Source of the DNA: Paraburkholderia fynbosensis
GTDB taxonomy: Bacteria; Pseudomonadota; Gammaproteobacteria; Burkholderiales; Burkholderiaceae
Length of the DNA stretch: 32,452 bases
Direction of reading: 5' to 3'
Assembly (NCBI RefSeq): GCF_902859935.1
Contig: NZ_CADIKI010000039.1
Location: forward strand, 1-32,452
A program made the position numbers and the translations under genes. Positions within the stretch are counted from its first letter, which is position 1. Every line of letters starts with the position of its first letter. Below are positions 7,087-15,190 of this stretch, one piece after another. Below the pieces are notes generated by a model. The model was given only the letters and a program-made list of their open reading frames with translations. It was not told where the DNA came from and ran no database searches.

Positions 7087-7821
7087 ATGAAATTCGACTC
7101 TTCCGTCATACAGGCCTTCACGCCAACGGGCAGGCTGCGAGCCTCCATCAATCTTGGCAACCCAATCCTTGCGGGGAAAGATGGGTCCGGCGCACCGTCT
7201 GGCGTCTCCGTCGACCTTGCGCGTGCCTTCGCCGAAAAGCTCGGGGTCGAACTGGAACTGGTGATGTTCGAGTCGGCAGGACAGTCAGTTCAAGCCGTCA
7301 GCGAGGAGCGTGCGGACTTCGGCTTCTTTGCCGTAGACCCCCTGCGCGGTGAAACCATTGCATTCACCGAGCCATACGTGTTGATCGAAGGTTATTACAT
7401 GGTGCGCGACGCGTCGCCCATCCGCAGCAATGAAGACGTGGATCAGCCTGAGCATCGGGTCGTGGTCGGCAAGGGCAGCGCTTATGACCTGTTCCTCACG
7501 CGAGAGTTGAAGTACGCGCAAATCGTGCGCGCGCCGACCTCACCCACCGTAACGCAGATATTCCTCGACCAGGACCTCGAAATCGCTGCAGGGGTCAAAC
7601 AGCAACTCGAAGGAGACGCGCACCGCACGCTCGGGCTGCGTCTGCTCGACGAACGCTTTATGGTGATCCGGCAGGCAATGGGCGTGCCGCTAAGCCGCGG
7701 GACGGCGGCCGTCCGCGCGTTGCACACGTTTGTCGAAGAAATGAAACGTTCTGGCTTCGTCGCGCAAGCGCTCGCGCGCCACGGCATCGCCGGCGCATCC
7801 GTTGCACCGGCGGCGGCTTAG
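7087..7821 (+). CDS. Periplasmic-binding-protein-like (SBP_bac_3) protein without signal peptide
   Basis: 244 residues. The fold of family 3 solute-binding proteins is evident: GRLRASINLGNPILA near 14-28, SGVSVDLARAFAEKLGVELE near 37-56, RADFGFFAVDPLRGETIAFT near 79-98, and a second-lobe VVVGKGSAYDLFLTREL. These proteins bind amino acids or similar small molecules for ABC uptake. This one starts MKFDSSVIQAFTPTGRLRAS with no hydrophobic signal sequence. No permease or ATPase gene is near. It may be cytoplasmic, act as a sensor, or be an orphan. The ribosome binding site is weak. Confidence 0.85.
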   Translation: MKFDSSVIQAFTPTGRLRASINLGNPILAGKDGSGAPSGVSVDLARAFAEKLGVELELVMFESAGQSVQAVSEERADFGFFAVDPLRGETIAFTEPYVLIEGYYMVRDASPIRSNEDVDQPEHRVVVGKGSAYDLFLTRELKYAQIVRAPTSPTVTQIFLDQDLEIAAGVKQQLEGDAHRTLGLRLLDERFMVIRQAMGVPLSRGTAAVRALHTFVEEMKRSGFVAQALARHGIAGASVAPAAA

Positions 7822-7974
7822 CCGCGCGGAAAAAATGCAGCCCTCGGTTGGTCGCGCGATGGCTGACGCTTGCAAACGTCGCTGGACAGTCATCGCAGGA
7901 ATGGATGGCGATGCGAAGCGAGCGCAGTGAGGGGCAGTAGGGACCCGGAGGTGACCCGAAGGTCAGTGTGCCCA

Positions 7975-8097
7975 CGCTGCTCTCCCGCTGACAGGATTCG
8001 CTCGTTGACGTCATCCTGACCACCTTTCCCATCATCCATGTGATTGGCCCGGCTGTTCGCCCCTCTCGGACCCTTAAGGCGGCGCTGGTCGCTCTGT
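7975..8097 (+). pseudogene. SDR gene remnant, related to the SDR at 17555
   Basis: One plus-strand frame gives DSLVDVILTTFPIIHVIGPA followed by VRPSRTLKAALVAL and a stop. Nucleotide and protein alignment by eye with the intact SDR at 17940-18040 is clear: VILTTSFIIHVGRPG and SASKAAVRSL are its counterparts, and the run GTCATCCTGACCACCT is identical. Only about 40 codons remain, with a TGA upstream in frame. It is either an old duplicate of the 17555 gene or a remnant of a close relative. Confidence 0.65.
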
Positions 8098-8305
8098 GAG
8101 CCTCGGCGCCCTGCTTCGACGTGGGTGCCACACGGGTGCCTACGATCCCTGGGCAGCACCATGCGGTCGGCGCGTGATGGTGAGCGCCGGATGATGCAAA
8201 TCGGTCTCGACGCGCCAGTTTACTGGCGTGTTTCATTTCCTCCGTGATGTGGCGCTACCCGAAAGTGCGGTTCAAGCCACCTTGCACGTCACAGGCTGCC
8301 ACTCT
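8098..8305. other. Gene-free spacer with a 7-bp palindrome at 8213-8228
   Basis: No coding region is seen. CGCCAGT (8213-8219) and ACTGGCG (8222-8228) are perfect inverted repeats around TT. It resembles a TetR/MarR-size operator rather than a terminator, because no T-run follows on the minus strand where the FAD monooxygenase ends. Its function is unknown. Confidence 0.4.
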
Positions 8306-9844
8306 TCAGGAACGGACGTCCCGTGGCTCACCAAACCACCGTCTAAGAGCTTGAGCGGCTTCTTTATCGCCTGCGGCGCCAGGACTGGCCCAGGCGATGA
8401 TGCCGTCTGGCCGCACAAGCACGGCACTCAAACCCAGTCGCTCCTTTGCATCACCCGGGACGTAGCCGAGCCGATCTCTCCACCCTTCCGCAAGCGTCTG
8501 AAGCGCTACGCTTGCGTTGAAGTCCAGCAGCAAGCCACGCCCGTCGCGGAGGCGCTCATTTAGCGTCGTCCCGTCGATCAGCTCAAAATCGGGAGCACTA
8601 CGGCCTGCCAGCGGAGAATTTACGCCGAGATGGTAGCGTATGCCAACGCCCCACGTGCGCTCGGCGAAATAGGTCGCGCCATCCCGCGTGTCGATGAGAT
8701 CGCGGATGATCGCTTCGAGCGCGCGCGAACTGTTGTTCGGCCGTATCAGTGCGACCTGTGCCCGCGACCAATCGAGAATTTGCCCAGCCACTGGCTGCCG
8801 CTCGCGTGCATAACTGTCGAGCAGACCGTCCGGTGCGTCGCCTCGAAGCGTAGCAGCGAGTTTCCAGCCGAGATTCATCGCGTCGCCAAGCCCGAGGTTC
8901 AGGCCCTGACCTCCAAGCGGCGAGTGAATGTGCGCGGCATCCCCTGCGAGAAGCACGCGGCCTTTCCGATATTCGGTTGCCTGAAAGGCACGATCGGTCC
9001 AGGTAGTCGCAAATTCAAGCGCAGTCACTGCAACGTCGGTGCCGGAAATGCGACGCAGCACTGTCTCGATATGATCGCGCGTGACCGCACTGGCCCGATG
9101 AAAGGCGCCTCCATCGAAATCGACCATCGCGACCGTGCCGGGCGCAGCATAGGTGTACATGCCCGTCGCGGTGTAGTGGCGCCCCGGCGTGAGCCTGTCG
9201 GGATCAGCGAGCACGACCTGCGCCGAATAGCCGGTGAACTCCGGATCGGTCCCGGTAAAGCCGATATCCGCCGCCTTGCGCACTGTGCTGCGTGCGCCAT
9301 CGCAGCCGACGAGCCAGCGTTCCGTAAATAACTCGCCGGCCGCATGGACGATTACGCCGTCCTCCGAATGGTCTAGGTCCTCTACGCCGATGCCGCGCTT
9401 GATTTCCACGCCCAAAGCGTCCGCCCGAGCAGCCAGAACAGCCTCGATACTCTCCATCTCGACTGCAACGTTGCTGACTGGCCCGGGCAGACGATGCGGC
9501 CATTTCGTGCTGTCGATCTGATCGTGGAAAAACTGGATACCGGCGAAATGACCACCCGCACGACGCTGCTGTTGCATCCAGGGTGCAGCGGCCAACGTTT
9601 TAAGGGTGGCCGCGCGATCCTTGAGGGCATCCAGAAGGTTGCGGCGATCAAGGCTTTCGATGGTTGGAACCGAAAGACCGCGCAGCCCGAAGGGAAGTTC
9701 CTTCAACGGCGAATGGGCTTCGTGTGCCCGTTCAAGGACCAGCACCGAACAGCCTGCAAGCCGCAGCTCGCAGGCGAGAAACAGGCCGACGGGCCCGCCT
9801 CCAGCTATCACAACGCCATACGAGGGTGATTGATGTTTGTGCAC
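8306..9844 (-). CDS. FAD-dependent aromatic monooxygenase (PheA/TfdB-like)
   Basis: 512 residues from a GTG at 9844, preceded by AAAGGAG with a 6-base gap. The group A flavoprotein motifs are in order: GGGPVG at 15-20 for the FAD Rossmann fold, the CDGARSTVRK DG motif at 181-190, and the GDAAHIHSPLGGQGLNLGLG GD motif at 301-320. The C-terminal ~110 residues resemble the thioredoxin-like domain of phenol-hydroxylase-type members. These NAD(P)H-dependent enzymes hydroxylate phenols and polyketide- or antibiotic-type aromatics in the cytoplasm. The substrate cannot be read from the sequence. The gene stands alone, with decayed DNA upstream. Confidence 0.93.
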   Translation of the reverse strand: MHKHQSPSYGVVIAGGGPVGLFLACELRLAGCSVLVLERAHEAHSPLKELPFGLRGLSVPTIESLDRRNLLDALKDRAATLKTLAAAPWMQQQRRAGGHFAGIQFFHDQIDSTKWPHRLPGPVSNVAVEMESIEAVLAARADALGVEIKRGIGVEDLDHSEDGVIVHAAGELFTERWLVGCDGARSTVRKAADIGFTGTDPEFTGYSAQVVLADPDRLTPGRHYTATGMYTYAAPGTVAMVDFDGGAFHRASAVTRDHIETVLRRISGTDVAVTALEFATTWTDRAFQATEYRKGRVLLAGDAAHIHSPLGGQGLNLGLGDAMNLGWKLAATLRGDAPDGLLDSYARERQPVAGQILDWSRAQVALIRPNNSSRALEAIIRDLIDTRDGATYFAERTWGVGIRYHLGVNSPLAGRSAPDFELIDGTTLNERLRDGRGLLLDFNASVALQTLAEGWRDRLGYVPGDAKERLGLSAVLVRPDGIIAWASPGAAGDKEAAQALRRWFGEPRDVRS

Positions 9845-10344
9845 GAGCGACTCCTTTATCGATGTTCGACCGGAGCGTTTCTCATGTTAACCGCCGCACG
9901 GACGAACGGTTGGACGCCTGAACAGCGTCCTATGTTCGTCGTGGAGATGTTCTGCACGAGGCCAAAGACCAGAGCTTTCGTTACCGAAAGGACTTGGGCT
10001 TACCGAACCAAGCCTGCCTTTTCCGACATGGCCTCGATCGTATCACGCACGTCAAACTGCGACGGTTTGTGCTTCGCCTCATCTAAAACACGACACGCGC
10101 TGGAAGTCAGATCTCGTGAGAAGCATCGCGGAGGAACAGGGCGCGCGCCCCCACCTCTACGATAGAAGTAATCGCCGGCAGCAGTTCCGTTCTAGCGATG
10201 TCAACCCCTACTCCACGGACAGGCAATATCGCCATCACGCTGCGCCCGATCACGCCGCGCGCCCCGCGGTCGCGCGGCCTGCCGCCCGGTACCTTCGCGG
10301 TGATAGTCGGAGCGTCGCGCCGTAACCCGGAAAACCGACGCGGT
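9845..10344. other. No recognisable gene
   Basis: 500 bases upstream of the FAD monooxygenase. It should include that gene's promoter. An imperfect dyad AACCG (9890-9894) with CGGTT (about 9908-9912) lies some 50 bases upstream of the GTG. Minus-strand frame 10107-10388 is open but matches nothing I know. Confidence 0.35.
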
Positions 10345-10563
10345 TTATAATTCGTACACCGATGAGCTCGGGAGAGCGCAAACGGCACCTGTAATCGACC
10401 ATACCTGGCCGCCCATCGTCCACTGGTGGTCGGTCAACGATGCCGACGCTTCCACGAACGATTTCTCGTCGGCACCATCGCGGCGAAGTTTATGCGATGC
10501 GAGCCTGGCTTCCTGGTCATGAAACGCTAAGTCGGTAGCCGGATCGCCCGATGACACTGCCAT
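10345..10563 (-). CDS. Small unidentified ORF with good ribosome binding site
   Basis: 72 residues from ATG 10563, preceded by GAGGGAG with a 5-base gap, which is the only reason to keep it. The first half (MAVSSGDPATDLAFHDQEAR) is polar and helix-like. The second half loses any pattern. I recognise no family. It may be the surviving N-terminus of a longer decayed gene, since everything around it is degraded. Confidence 0.25.
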   Translation of the reverse strand: MAVSSGDPATDLAFHDQEARLASHKLRRDGADEKSFVEASASLTDHQWTMGGQVWSITGAVCALPSSSVYEL

Positions 10564-11025
10564 ATGTCTCCCTCTGAGCGGCGCAGGGAATTGTCTGGTC
10601 GCTCTCGCGTCGCACCCGACCGATGAGTGTTATCTAGCACTGGTTGTCGACGGAGATTAGCGGCGCAGGATTTCAATGCGGATCGACATTCAATGCCCCA
10701 CTGTGGTAGTTGCGGGGCGTGAAGCAAGCCAGCCAGCGACCGCGGTCGACCACGGAACGTGTCGGTTTGCGCAATGCGGTTCGCGGCCGATGCAGTCGAC
10801 TGCAAAATCCATAACAACCCTGACGGCTCGCTTGCGAAGCGATAGTCACCAGCAAATTCCGGGAGGACGAGTCGCATATGCAAGAATTGCATGGAGATCG
10901 ACTCTACCCGCGTCGATCCGTCGCACGAAGGCCGCCCTCTTCTTGCGTGACCATCCGAATGCGAGGTGTCCAACGCCCCAACGTCGGCGAACTGGCGAGC
11001 TCCCGATAACCATTTTGAGGGATGA
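10564..11025. other. No recognisable gene
   Basis: The long minus-strand frame crossing this stretch (10527-11615) has no domain pattern here and merely joins unrelated remnants. I see nothing supportable. Confidence 0.35.
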
Positions 11026-11145
11026 CTAGGAATCCCAGAAAGCCTGCATATGCGGCGCAAAGCGATAACTTCCAAAGGGGGGAGGCACGCTAACGCGGAC
11101 GGTTCCGGAAAGCGCGACAATATACGCAGCGACTGTGTCCTTTGC
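11026..11145 (-). pseudogene. LysR-type regulator remnant (start of effector domain)
   Basis: About 38 residues, TVAAYIVALSGTVRVSVPPP then FGSYRFAPHMQAFWDS, ending at a TAG. The LSGTVRVSVPPPFG-x-x-x-FAPHMQAFW pattern is that of the first strand and helix of the LysR co-inducer domain. The DNA-binding domain upstream and the rest of the effector domain downstream are not readable in any single frame. It is a dead fragment, identified from one motif only. Confidence 0.45.
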
Positions 11146-11501
11146 CAACGACGGCGGGACGAGCGCTGCCCGGCAGACCGCGCCGGTTGCGTTGCGGGCG
11201 CGCCAGCATCGGCGATGAAGACGCGTCCATTCCCGCCATGCAGGCGATGCCCCCACGCTTTTTGACGAGCTGGCTGTGACACCGGCGCGACCCTTCTTCC
11301 ATCGCCAGCAAAGCTGGTTGATACACCCCTGCAGCGCCCCTTCGAGCCGTCCAGTGCCCCTAAAAAAAATAAACCGCTCGATGCTTTAGCTTTTGGAATC
11401 ATGGTGTCGTTCGGCAGTATGCTTCCAGCCCCAGCCAGCTCGGTTACGCATTCGGGATCTACACCAAATAAGCGACGTTTTTGTTCACTGCTGGCCTGAT
11501 G

Positions 11502-11612
11502 CAGTCCCGGCGTATCGTGGTGAAAATAGACGCTAATGGCGTCCAGCAACTCCGGCTCGGCGCGCTTACTCACGTGTGGGGCATGCCCTTTCGCGCGGCG
11601 TCCGCCGGTCCG
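11502..11612 (-). pseudogene. GST-like gene remnant (GST-1), cassette 1
   Basis: The frame reads HVSKRAEPELLDAISVYFHH then DTPGL, almost the same as residues of the intact GST-like protein at 30742-31437 (MMSKRAELELLDAISVYFHH, GTPGL). The DNA also aligns by eye across about 110 bases. Only this central stretch survives. The N-terminal thioredoxin-fold half and most of the C-terminal helical half are gone. Its place, minus strand and just upstream of a plus-strand TetR with an operator between, is the same as in the two intact cassettes. Confidence 0.75.
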
Positions 11613-11648
11613 CATCGGAACGGGTGGGCAAAAATCGGTCTCAGCTAC

Positions 11649-11662
11649 CTAACGTTTGTTAG
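11649..11662. promoter_or_regulatory. TetR-1 operator, CTAACGTTTGTTAG
   Basis: An inverted repeat with CTAAC and GTTAG arms lies between the GST-1 remnant and TetR-1. The identical or near-identical palindrome occurs at 15177-15190 and 31481-31494, each in a promoter position. Its right half overlaps the TetR-1 -35 box, so autorepression is expected. Confidence 0.75.
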
Positions 11663-11684
11663 CATAAGCAATGGAGGGTATGAT
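11656..11684 (+). promoter_or_regulatory. TetR-1 promoter
   Basis: TTGTTA (11656-11661) and TATGAT (11679-11684) are spaced by 17 bp, a good sigma-70 promoter. The -35 lies inside the operator. The same geometry recurs before TetR-2 and TetR-3. Confidence 0.6.
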
Positions 11685-11727
11685 GTCCTCTGGGTCTATA
11701 TCGATTTTCCTGATGCGAGGCGTAGCA

Positions 11728-12312
11728 GTGAAGAATGAAGGGAGTTCAAGTTCAAGGGAGCGAATCCTGGCGGCCGCCACCAAAATTGCGCAGGCTCATG
11801 GCTACAACGGCCTGAATTTTCGCGAACTCGCGGAAGATGTCGGTATCAGGGCCGCCAGCATCTACCATCACTTTGCCAGCAAGGCCGATCTCGGCGCTGC
11901 GGTAGCGAAGCGTTACTGGGAAGACTCGGCGGCCACCCTGGACGCCCTGTTAGCCGGATCCCCGAATCCGGCCCGCGCCCTCAGCCAGTATCCCGCCACA
12001 TTTCGCACCGCACTCGAGCGTGGCAATCGCATATGCCTCTGCAGCTTCATGGCGGCAGAAAGCGATGACCTCCCGCAAGTGGTGATGAAAGAAGTCCGGA
12101 GCTTTGCCGATGTTAACGTTGCGTGGCTAAGCCGTGTCCTGGCGGCCGCAGGCATCGTCCGTTCCGAAGAGACCGAAGAGCGGGCTCGCGCCATCTTCGC
12201 CGCTGTCGCCGGCGCTCAACTTGTCGCCAGGAGCCGCTCGGACATCGCACTCTACGACGCATTGATCGAGAGTTATCGCGTGGCCGGGCTCATTCCGGCA
12301 TCGACGTTTTAG
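11728..12312 (+). CDS. TetR/AcrR-family regulator, paralogue 1 (TetR-1)
   Basis: 194 residues from GTG 11728, with GAGG 7 bases before it. This start aligns with TetR-2. An upstream ATG at 11671 would precede the predicted -10 box and is rejected. The helix-turn-helix is at about 13-58: RILAAATKIAQAHGYNGLNF, RELAEDVGIRAASIYHHFAS, KADLG. The ligand domain carries a conserved CLCSFMAAE block (C103, C105) shared by all three paralogues. It is likely a repressor released by a small molecule, controlling itself and probably the ALDH operon at 15074, whose operator is nearly identical. Its own GST partner is destroyed. Confidence 0.93.
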   Translation: MKNEGSSSSRERILAAATKIAQAHGYNGLNFRELAEDVGIRAASIYHHFASKADLGAAVAKRYWEDSAATLDALLAGSPNPARALSQYPATFRTALERGNRICLCSFMAAESDDLPQVVMKEVRSFADVNVAWLSRVLAAAGIVRSEETEERARAIFAAVAGAQLVARSRSDIALYDALIESYRVAGLIPASTF

Positions 12313-12334
12313 TCTTCCGTAGCTCAGCCTTAGC

Positions 12335-12575
12335 TCATCCGAGTACGGTACCGAGCATCGTTCGCAAGGCGATCCCGATACAGGCCTCAGCGACTGCAGG
12401 CAGGACGGTCTTTGCCAGACGTGGGCCGGCCGGCGCCAGTATTGCAAGACCTGGCAGGTCGAAGGGATGTCTGGAGGAGGATCATCATCACAACCATGAC
12501 CGGTACCAAGGTGTAGAGCGAAACATCAATTGCGCTGCGCCCGGATTGAAGCACGACGTTGAACACGTTCTCCAT
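12335..12575 (-). pseudogene. Nucleoside-recognition (Gate-domain) membrane protein, internally deleted
   Basis: ATG 12575 abuts the TAA of the quinone oxidoreductase (12578-12576), with GAGG upstream. The N-terminus MENVFNVVLQSGRSAIDVSL then YTLVPVMVVMMILL matches the first helix of nucleoside-recognition/YjiH-type membrane proteins. After about 35 codons a second frame takes over: LPGLAILAPAGPRLAKTVLP, then AVAEACIGIALRTMLGTVLG and TGA at 12335. That looks like the family's C-terminus. The middle of the gene (well over 100 codons in relatives) is missing, with a frameshift at the junction. It was the third gene of the ALDH operon. Family naming rests on the N-terminal pattern. Confidence 0.6.
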
Positions 12576-13550
12576 TTAAGGCCTCAAAATGATTGGGCCT
12601 GCCGAAAGCCCCTGCTCTAGGACCGCATGTGCATCCGATGCCTTGCCGAGCGGAAAGGTCTTCCAGATAGTAGGAGTGAGAATGCCTGCTGCAACGGCGG
12701 CGTGCAGATCCGCGACGCGTTCGCGGTATTCGGCAATATCAGTCGCGTGTGCTGCAATCGAGGGGCGTGTCAGGAAAAGCGATCCTCTGGCATTTAGCGT
12801 ACCGACCTCGACGGGCGGCGGCGCGCCGGCCGACGCGCCGATGGAGACCATCAGCCCACGCGGACGCAAGCTCTCAAGCGATGCCGCGAAGGTCGTCCGC
12901 CCGACACCGTCATAGACCACGTCGGCCTTGCGCCCACCGGTCAGGGAGGCGACCCTGGCAGGCAGGTCACAGGCGCCCCAGACAAGGACCGCATCACATC
13001 CGAGCGAGCGCGCTCTCTCGACGCTCCCCTCTTTCGACACGACGCCTATGACGAAGGCGCCCAGGCGTTTGGCCCAGGGAACCATGAGCTGGCCGAGTGC
13101 GCCCGCCACACCGTACATCAAGACCGAGGTGTCCGGGCCGACGGGATAGGTGCTTTTCAACAGGTACTGGGCCGTAATGCCCTTGAACGTGACAGCGGCG
13201 GCTACCTCGAAGGAAAGCGTGTCCGGTAGGCGGATCAGGCGTTCGGCCGGATAGGCGCGCTCACTGGCGTAGGCCCCTAAAGGACCAAGCGCATACGCGA
13301 CACGATCCCCGACTGCAATGTTGGATACCGCGCTACCGACTGCCGTTACATGACCCGCTCCTTCCAACCCAATTCCGCCAGGAACAGGGATAGGCACAGC
13401 ACCCCGACGGTGCATGACGTCGAGGTAGTTAACGCCGACCGCCTCCTGCACGATCCACGCTTCATTGGGTGCAGGCTCACTGCGCTCTATGGGCTGGGAA
13501 ACAAGGACCTCAGGATTGCCCAGTCGTGCCAGTTTGATCGCGGACGGCAT
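12576..13550 (-). CDS. Zinc-independent quinone oxidoreductase (MDR family)
   Basis: 324 residues, standard length. The N-terminal GroES-like domain has GVNYLDVMHRRGAVPIPVPG and GLEGAGHVTAVGSAVSN. The NADPH-binding Rossmann domain follows, with LMYGVAGALGQLMVPWAKRL and GCDAV, then DVVYDGVGRTTF. No zinc ligands are present, as in QOR/zeta-crystallin enzymes, which reduce quinones or enones with NADPH. ATG 13550 is preceded by ATGGAG at 8 bases. It lies 60 bp after the aldehyde dehydrogenase gene on the same strand and is probably co-transcribed. The pairing suggests handling of reactive carbonyl or quinone compounds. Confidence 0.92.
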   Translation of the reverse strand: MPSAIKLARLGNPEVLVSQPIERSEPAPNEAWIVQEAVGVNYLDVMHRRGAVPIPVPGGIGLEGAGHVTAVGSAVSNIAVGDRVAYALGPLGAYASERAYPAERLIRLPDTLSFEVAAAVTFKGITAQYLLKSTYPVGPDTSVLMYGVAGALGQLMVPWAKRLGAFVIGVVSKEGSVERARSLGCDAVLVWGACDLPARVASLTGGRKADVVYDGVGRTTFAASLESLRPRGLMVSIGASAGAPPPVEVGTLNARGSLFLTRPSIAAHATDIAEYRERVADLHAAVAAGILTPTIWKTFPLGKASDAHAVLEQGLSAGPIILRP

Positions 13551-13610
13551 ATTTTTACTCCATTTTGCTTACCCGATTACCGCAACTTGACACGGCATCG
13601 AGAATCAATC

Positions 13611-15074
13611 TTATTGCTTGTGAATCAGGATCGTCTTAGGGTTGGTGAAGAGCTGCCGCCCTTCATTGCCGTGCTCGGTGCCGAGGCCGGATTGTTTGTG
13701 ACCGCCGAATGGGATGTCTACGCCTTGGGTGTGAATCTCGTTCACCCAAACCATGCCAGTTTCCAGGCGGTTGGCGACGGCGATCGCGATTTTCCTGTCG
13801 CGTCCCCAGACTGAGCCGCCGAGTCCGAAGGGGCTGTCATTCGCGCGCTCAATGGCGTCTTCCACATCGTCATAGACAATGATCGGAACGATCGGGCCGA
13901 ACTGCTCTTCCTGCACTATGCGGCTGTCCTCAGGCGGATTATCAACGACAGTCACCGGGACGAAAAAGCCCGGACGGCTCTCATCGACTACGCCGCCGAG
14001 CGCCACCTTGTACCCGTTAGCCTTGATTTCGGCGAGCCAGTCTTTCAGCTTCTCATACTGCATGCGGTTTTGCACCGGACCCACCGTGACGGTCGGATCG
14101 AGCCCATCTCCAAGCTTTTGCTGCCTGGCGTAATCCACGAACGCCTCCACGAACCCCTCGTGATACGAACGATGGATGTAGAGCCGCTTGATGCCCACGC
14201 ACCATTGGCCCGAATTGCCGACGGCTCCCCAGAAGAGCTGCGGAATGATTGACCGGTAGTCAGCGTCGGGAAGGACGATCGCCGCGTCATTGCCGCCCAG
14301 TTCCAGGGTCACGCGCTTTATCGTGCCGGCCGCCGAGCGGATGACTTTCTGGCCAGTGGCAGTAGAGCCAGTGAAGCTGATCTTGGCTATGTCTGGATGC
14401 TCCGTGAGTTGCGAGCCCAGTTCGTTGGCACCCGAAACGATCGAAAGCACGCCCGGGGGCAGCACCGCCTGGGCAATCTCGCCGAAGCGCAGGGCGGTGA
14501 GCGGCGTGAAGGGCGAGGGCTTGATTATCATGGTGTTGCCGGTAATCAGCGCCGGCGCGACCTTCCACAGCGCGAGCAGCACCGGAAAATTCCAGGGGGT
14601 GATCGCACCAACGACGCCGAGCGGAGTGTGGTGCAGCTCGACGACATGGTCAGCTGTCTCCTCGACGACCTCAACCGGAATGCGGCGGGCTGCGATCTTA
14701 CGGATCCACGAGATCGACTGATCTACTTCGGGTACAGCCATGGTAGCGAGTGGCTTACCCTGTTCGAGCGTCAGGAGACGGGCGAGATCGTCTCGCTGCG
14801 CTTCGAGCGCGTCGGCATAGGCATTCAGGTATTGCTCTCGGTCTTCGTAGCTAAGCGCCGACCAGCCCCTGAACGCCGCCTTTGCAGCGGCGATCGCCTC
14901 ATCAAGATGAGCTGCGGTTGCCGCCGGCGCCCTGGCAAGAACTCGGCCTGTCGCCGGATTCAACACGTCGAAACTGTCATCGGTCTCTAGCAGCTTGCCG
15001 GCGATGCTTAGAAAATAAGGACCACTAAAGTCACTGATCGGCTTTTTAACTTTGATGCTGGCTGAAATAGCCAT
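13611..15074 (-). CDS. NAD(P)-dependent aldehyde dehydrogenase
   Basis: 487 residues, full length for the ALDH superfamily, oxidising aldehydes to acids. Key residues are present: N162 (ITPWNFP), K185 (IIKPS), the general base E258 (LELGGND) and nucleophile C292 (NSGQWCVGIKR). GSTATGQKV forms the cofactor turn. Trp immediately before the nucleophile, where small residues such as V or R are common, and a C-terminal GLGTEHGNEG segment place it among broad-range ALDHs of uncertain substrate. It is the first gene of an operon with the quinone oxidoreductase. A TetR-type palindrome lies 103-116 bp upstream of the start. A remnant of a similar enzyme is at 24800-24960. Confidence 0.95.
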   Translation of the reverse strand: MAISASIKVKKPISDFSGPYFLSIAGKLLETDDSFDVLNPATGRVLARAPAATAAHLDEAIAAAKAAFRGWSALSYEDREQYLNAYADALEAQRDDLARLLTLEQGKPLATMAVPEVDQSISWIRKIAARRIPVEVVEETADHVVELHHTPLGVVGAITPWNFPVLLALWKVAPALITGNTMIIKPSPFTPLTALRFGEIAQAVLPPGVLSIVSGANELGSQLTEHPDIAKISFTGSTATGQKVIRSAAGTIKRVTLELGGNDAAIVLPDADYRSIIPQLFWGAVGNSGQWCVGIKRLYIHRSYHEGFVEAFVDYARQQKLGDGLDPTVTVGPVQNRMQYEKLKDWLAEIKANGYKVALGGVVDESRPGFFVPVTVVDNPPEDSRIVQEEQFGPIVPIIVYDDVEDAIERANDSPFGLGGSVWGRDRKIAIAVANRLETGMVWVNEIHTQGVDIPFGGHKQSGLGTEHGNEGRQLFTNPKTILIHKQ

Positions 15075-15176
15075 AAGACTTCTCCCGTTTTCAAAATGGC
15101 AATTTTTTAAACAACTGGAAAGGCATGCCGGGTCTCTTGCGCCGGAACAAATGAAACATGGATCGTCGCAAGCTAC

Positions 15177-15190
15177 CTAACGTTCGTTAG
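15177..15190. promoter_or_regulatory. TetR operator upstream of the ALDH operon, CTAACGTTCGTTAG
   Basis: A 14-bp palindrome (6-bp arms CTAACG/CGTTAG, TT centre), identical to the GST-3/TetR-3 operator and one base from the TetR-1 operator. The similarity to the TetR-1 site extends leftwards as AGCTACCTAACGTT. No intact regulator is adjacent, so control must come from a TetR paralogue acting in trans. TetR-1, 2.9 kb away, is the best candidate. Confidence 0.7.

Noticed and set aside
8213..8228. Palindrome CGCCAGT-TT-ACTGGCG as a terminator of the FAD monooxygenase gene
   Set aside because: No T-tract follows on the minus strand. It may be an orphan operator, but no adjacent gene supports a claim.
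10527..11615. 362-codon minus-strand ORF
   Set aside because: Only the first ~35 codons match a GST. The rest is patternless and overlaps a LysR-like remnant in another frame. It is a chance open frame in GC-rich DNA.
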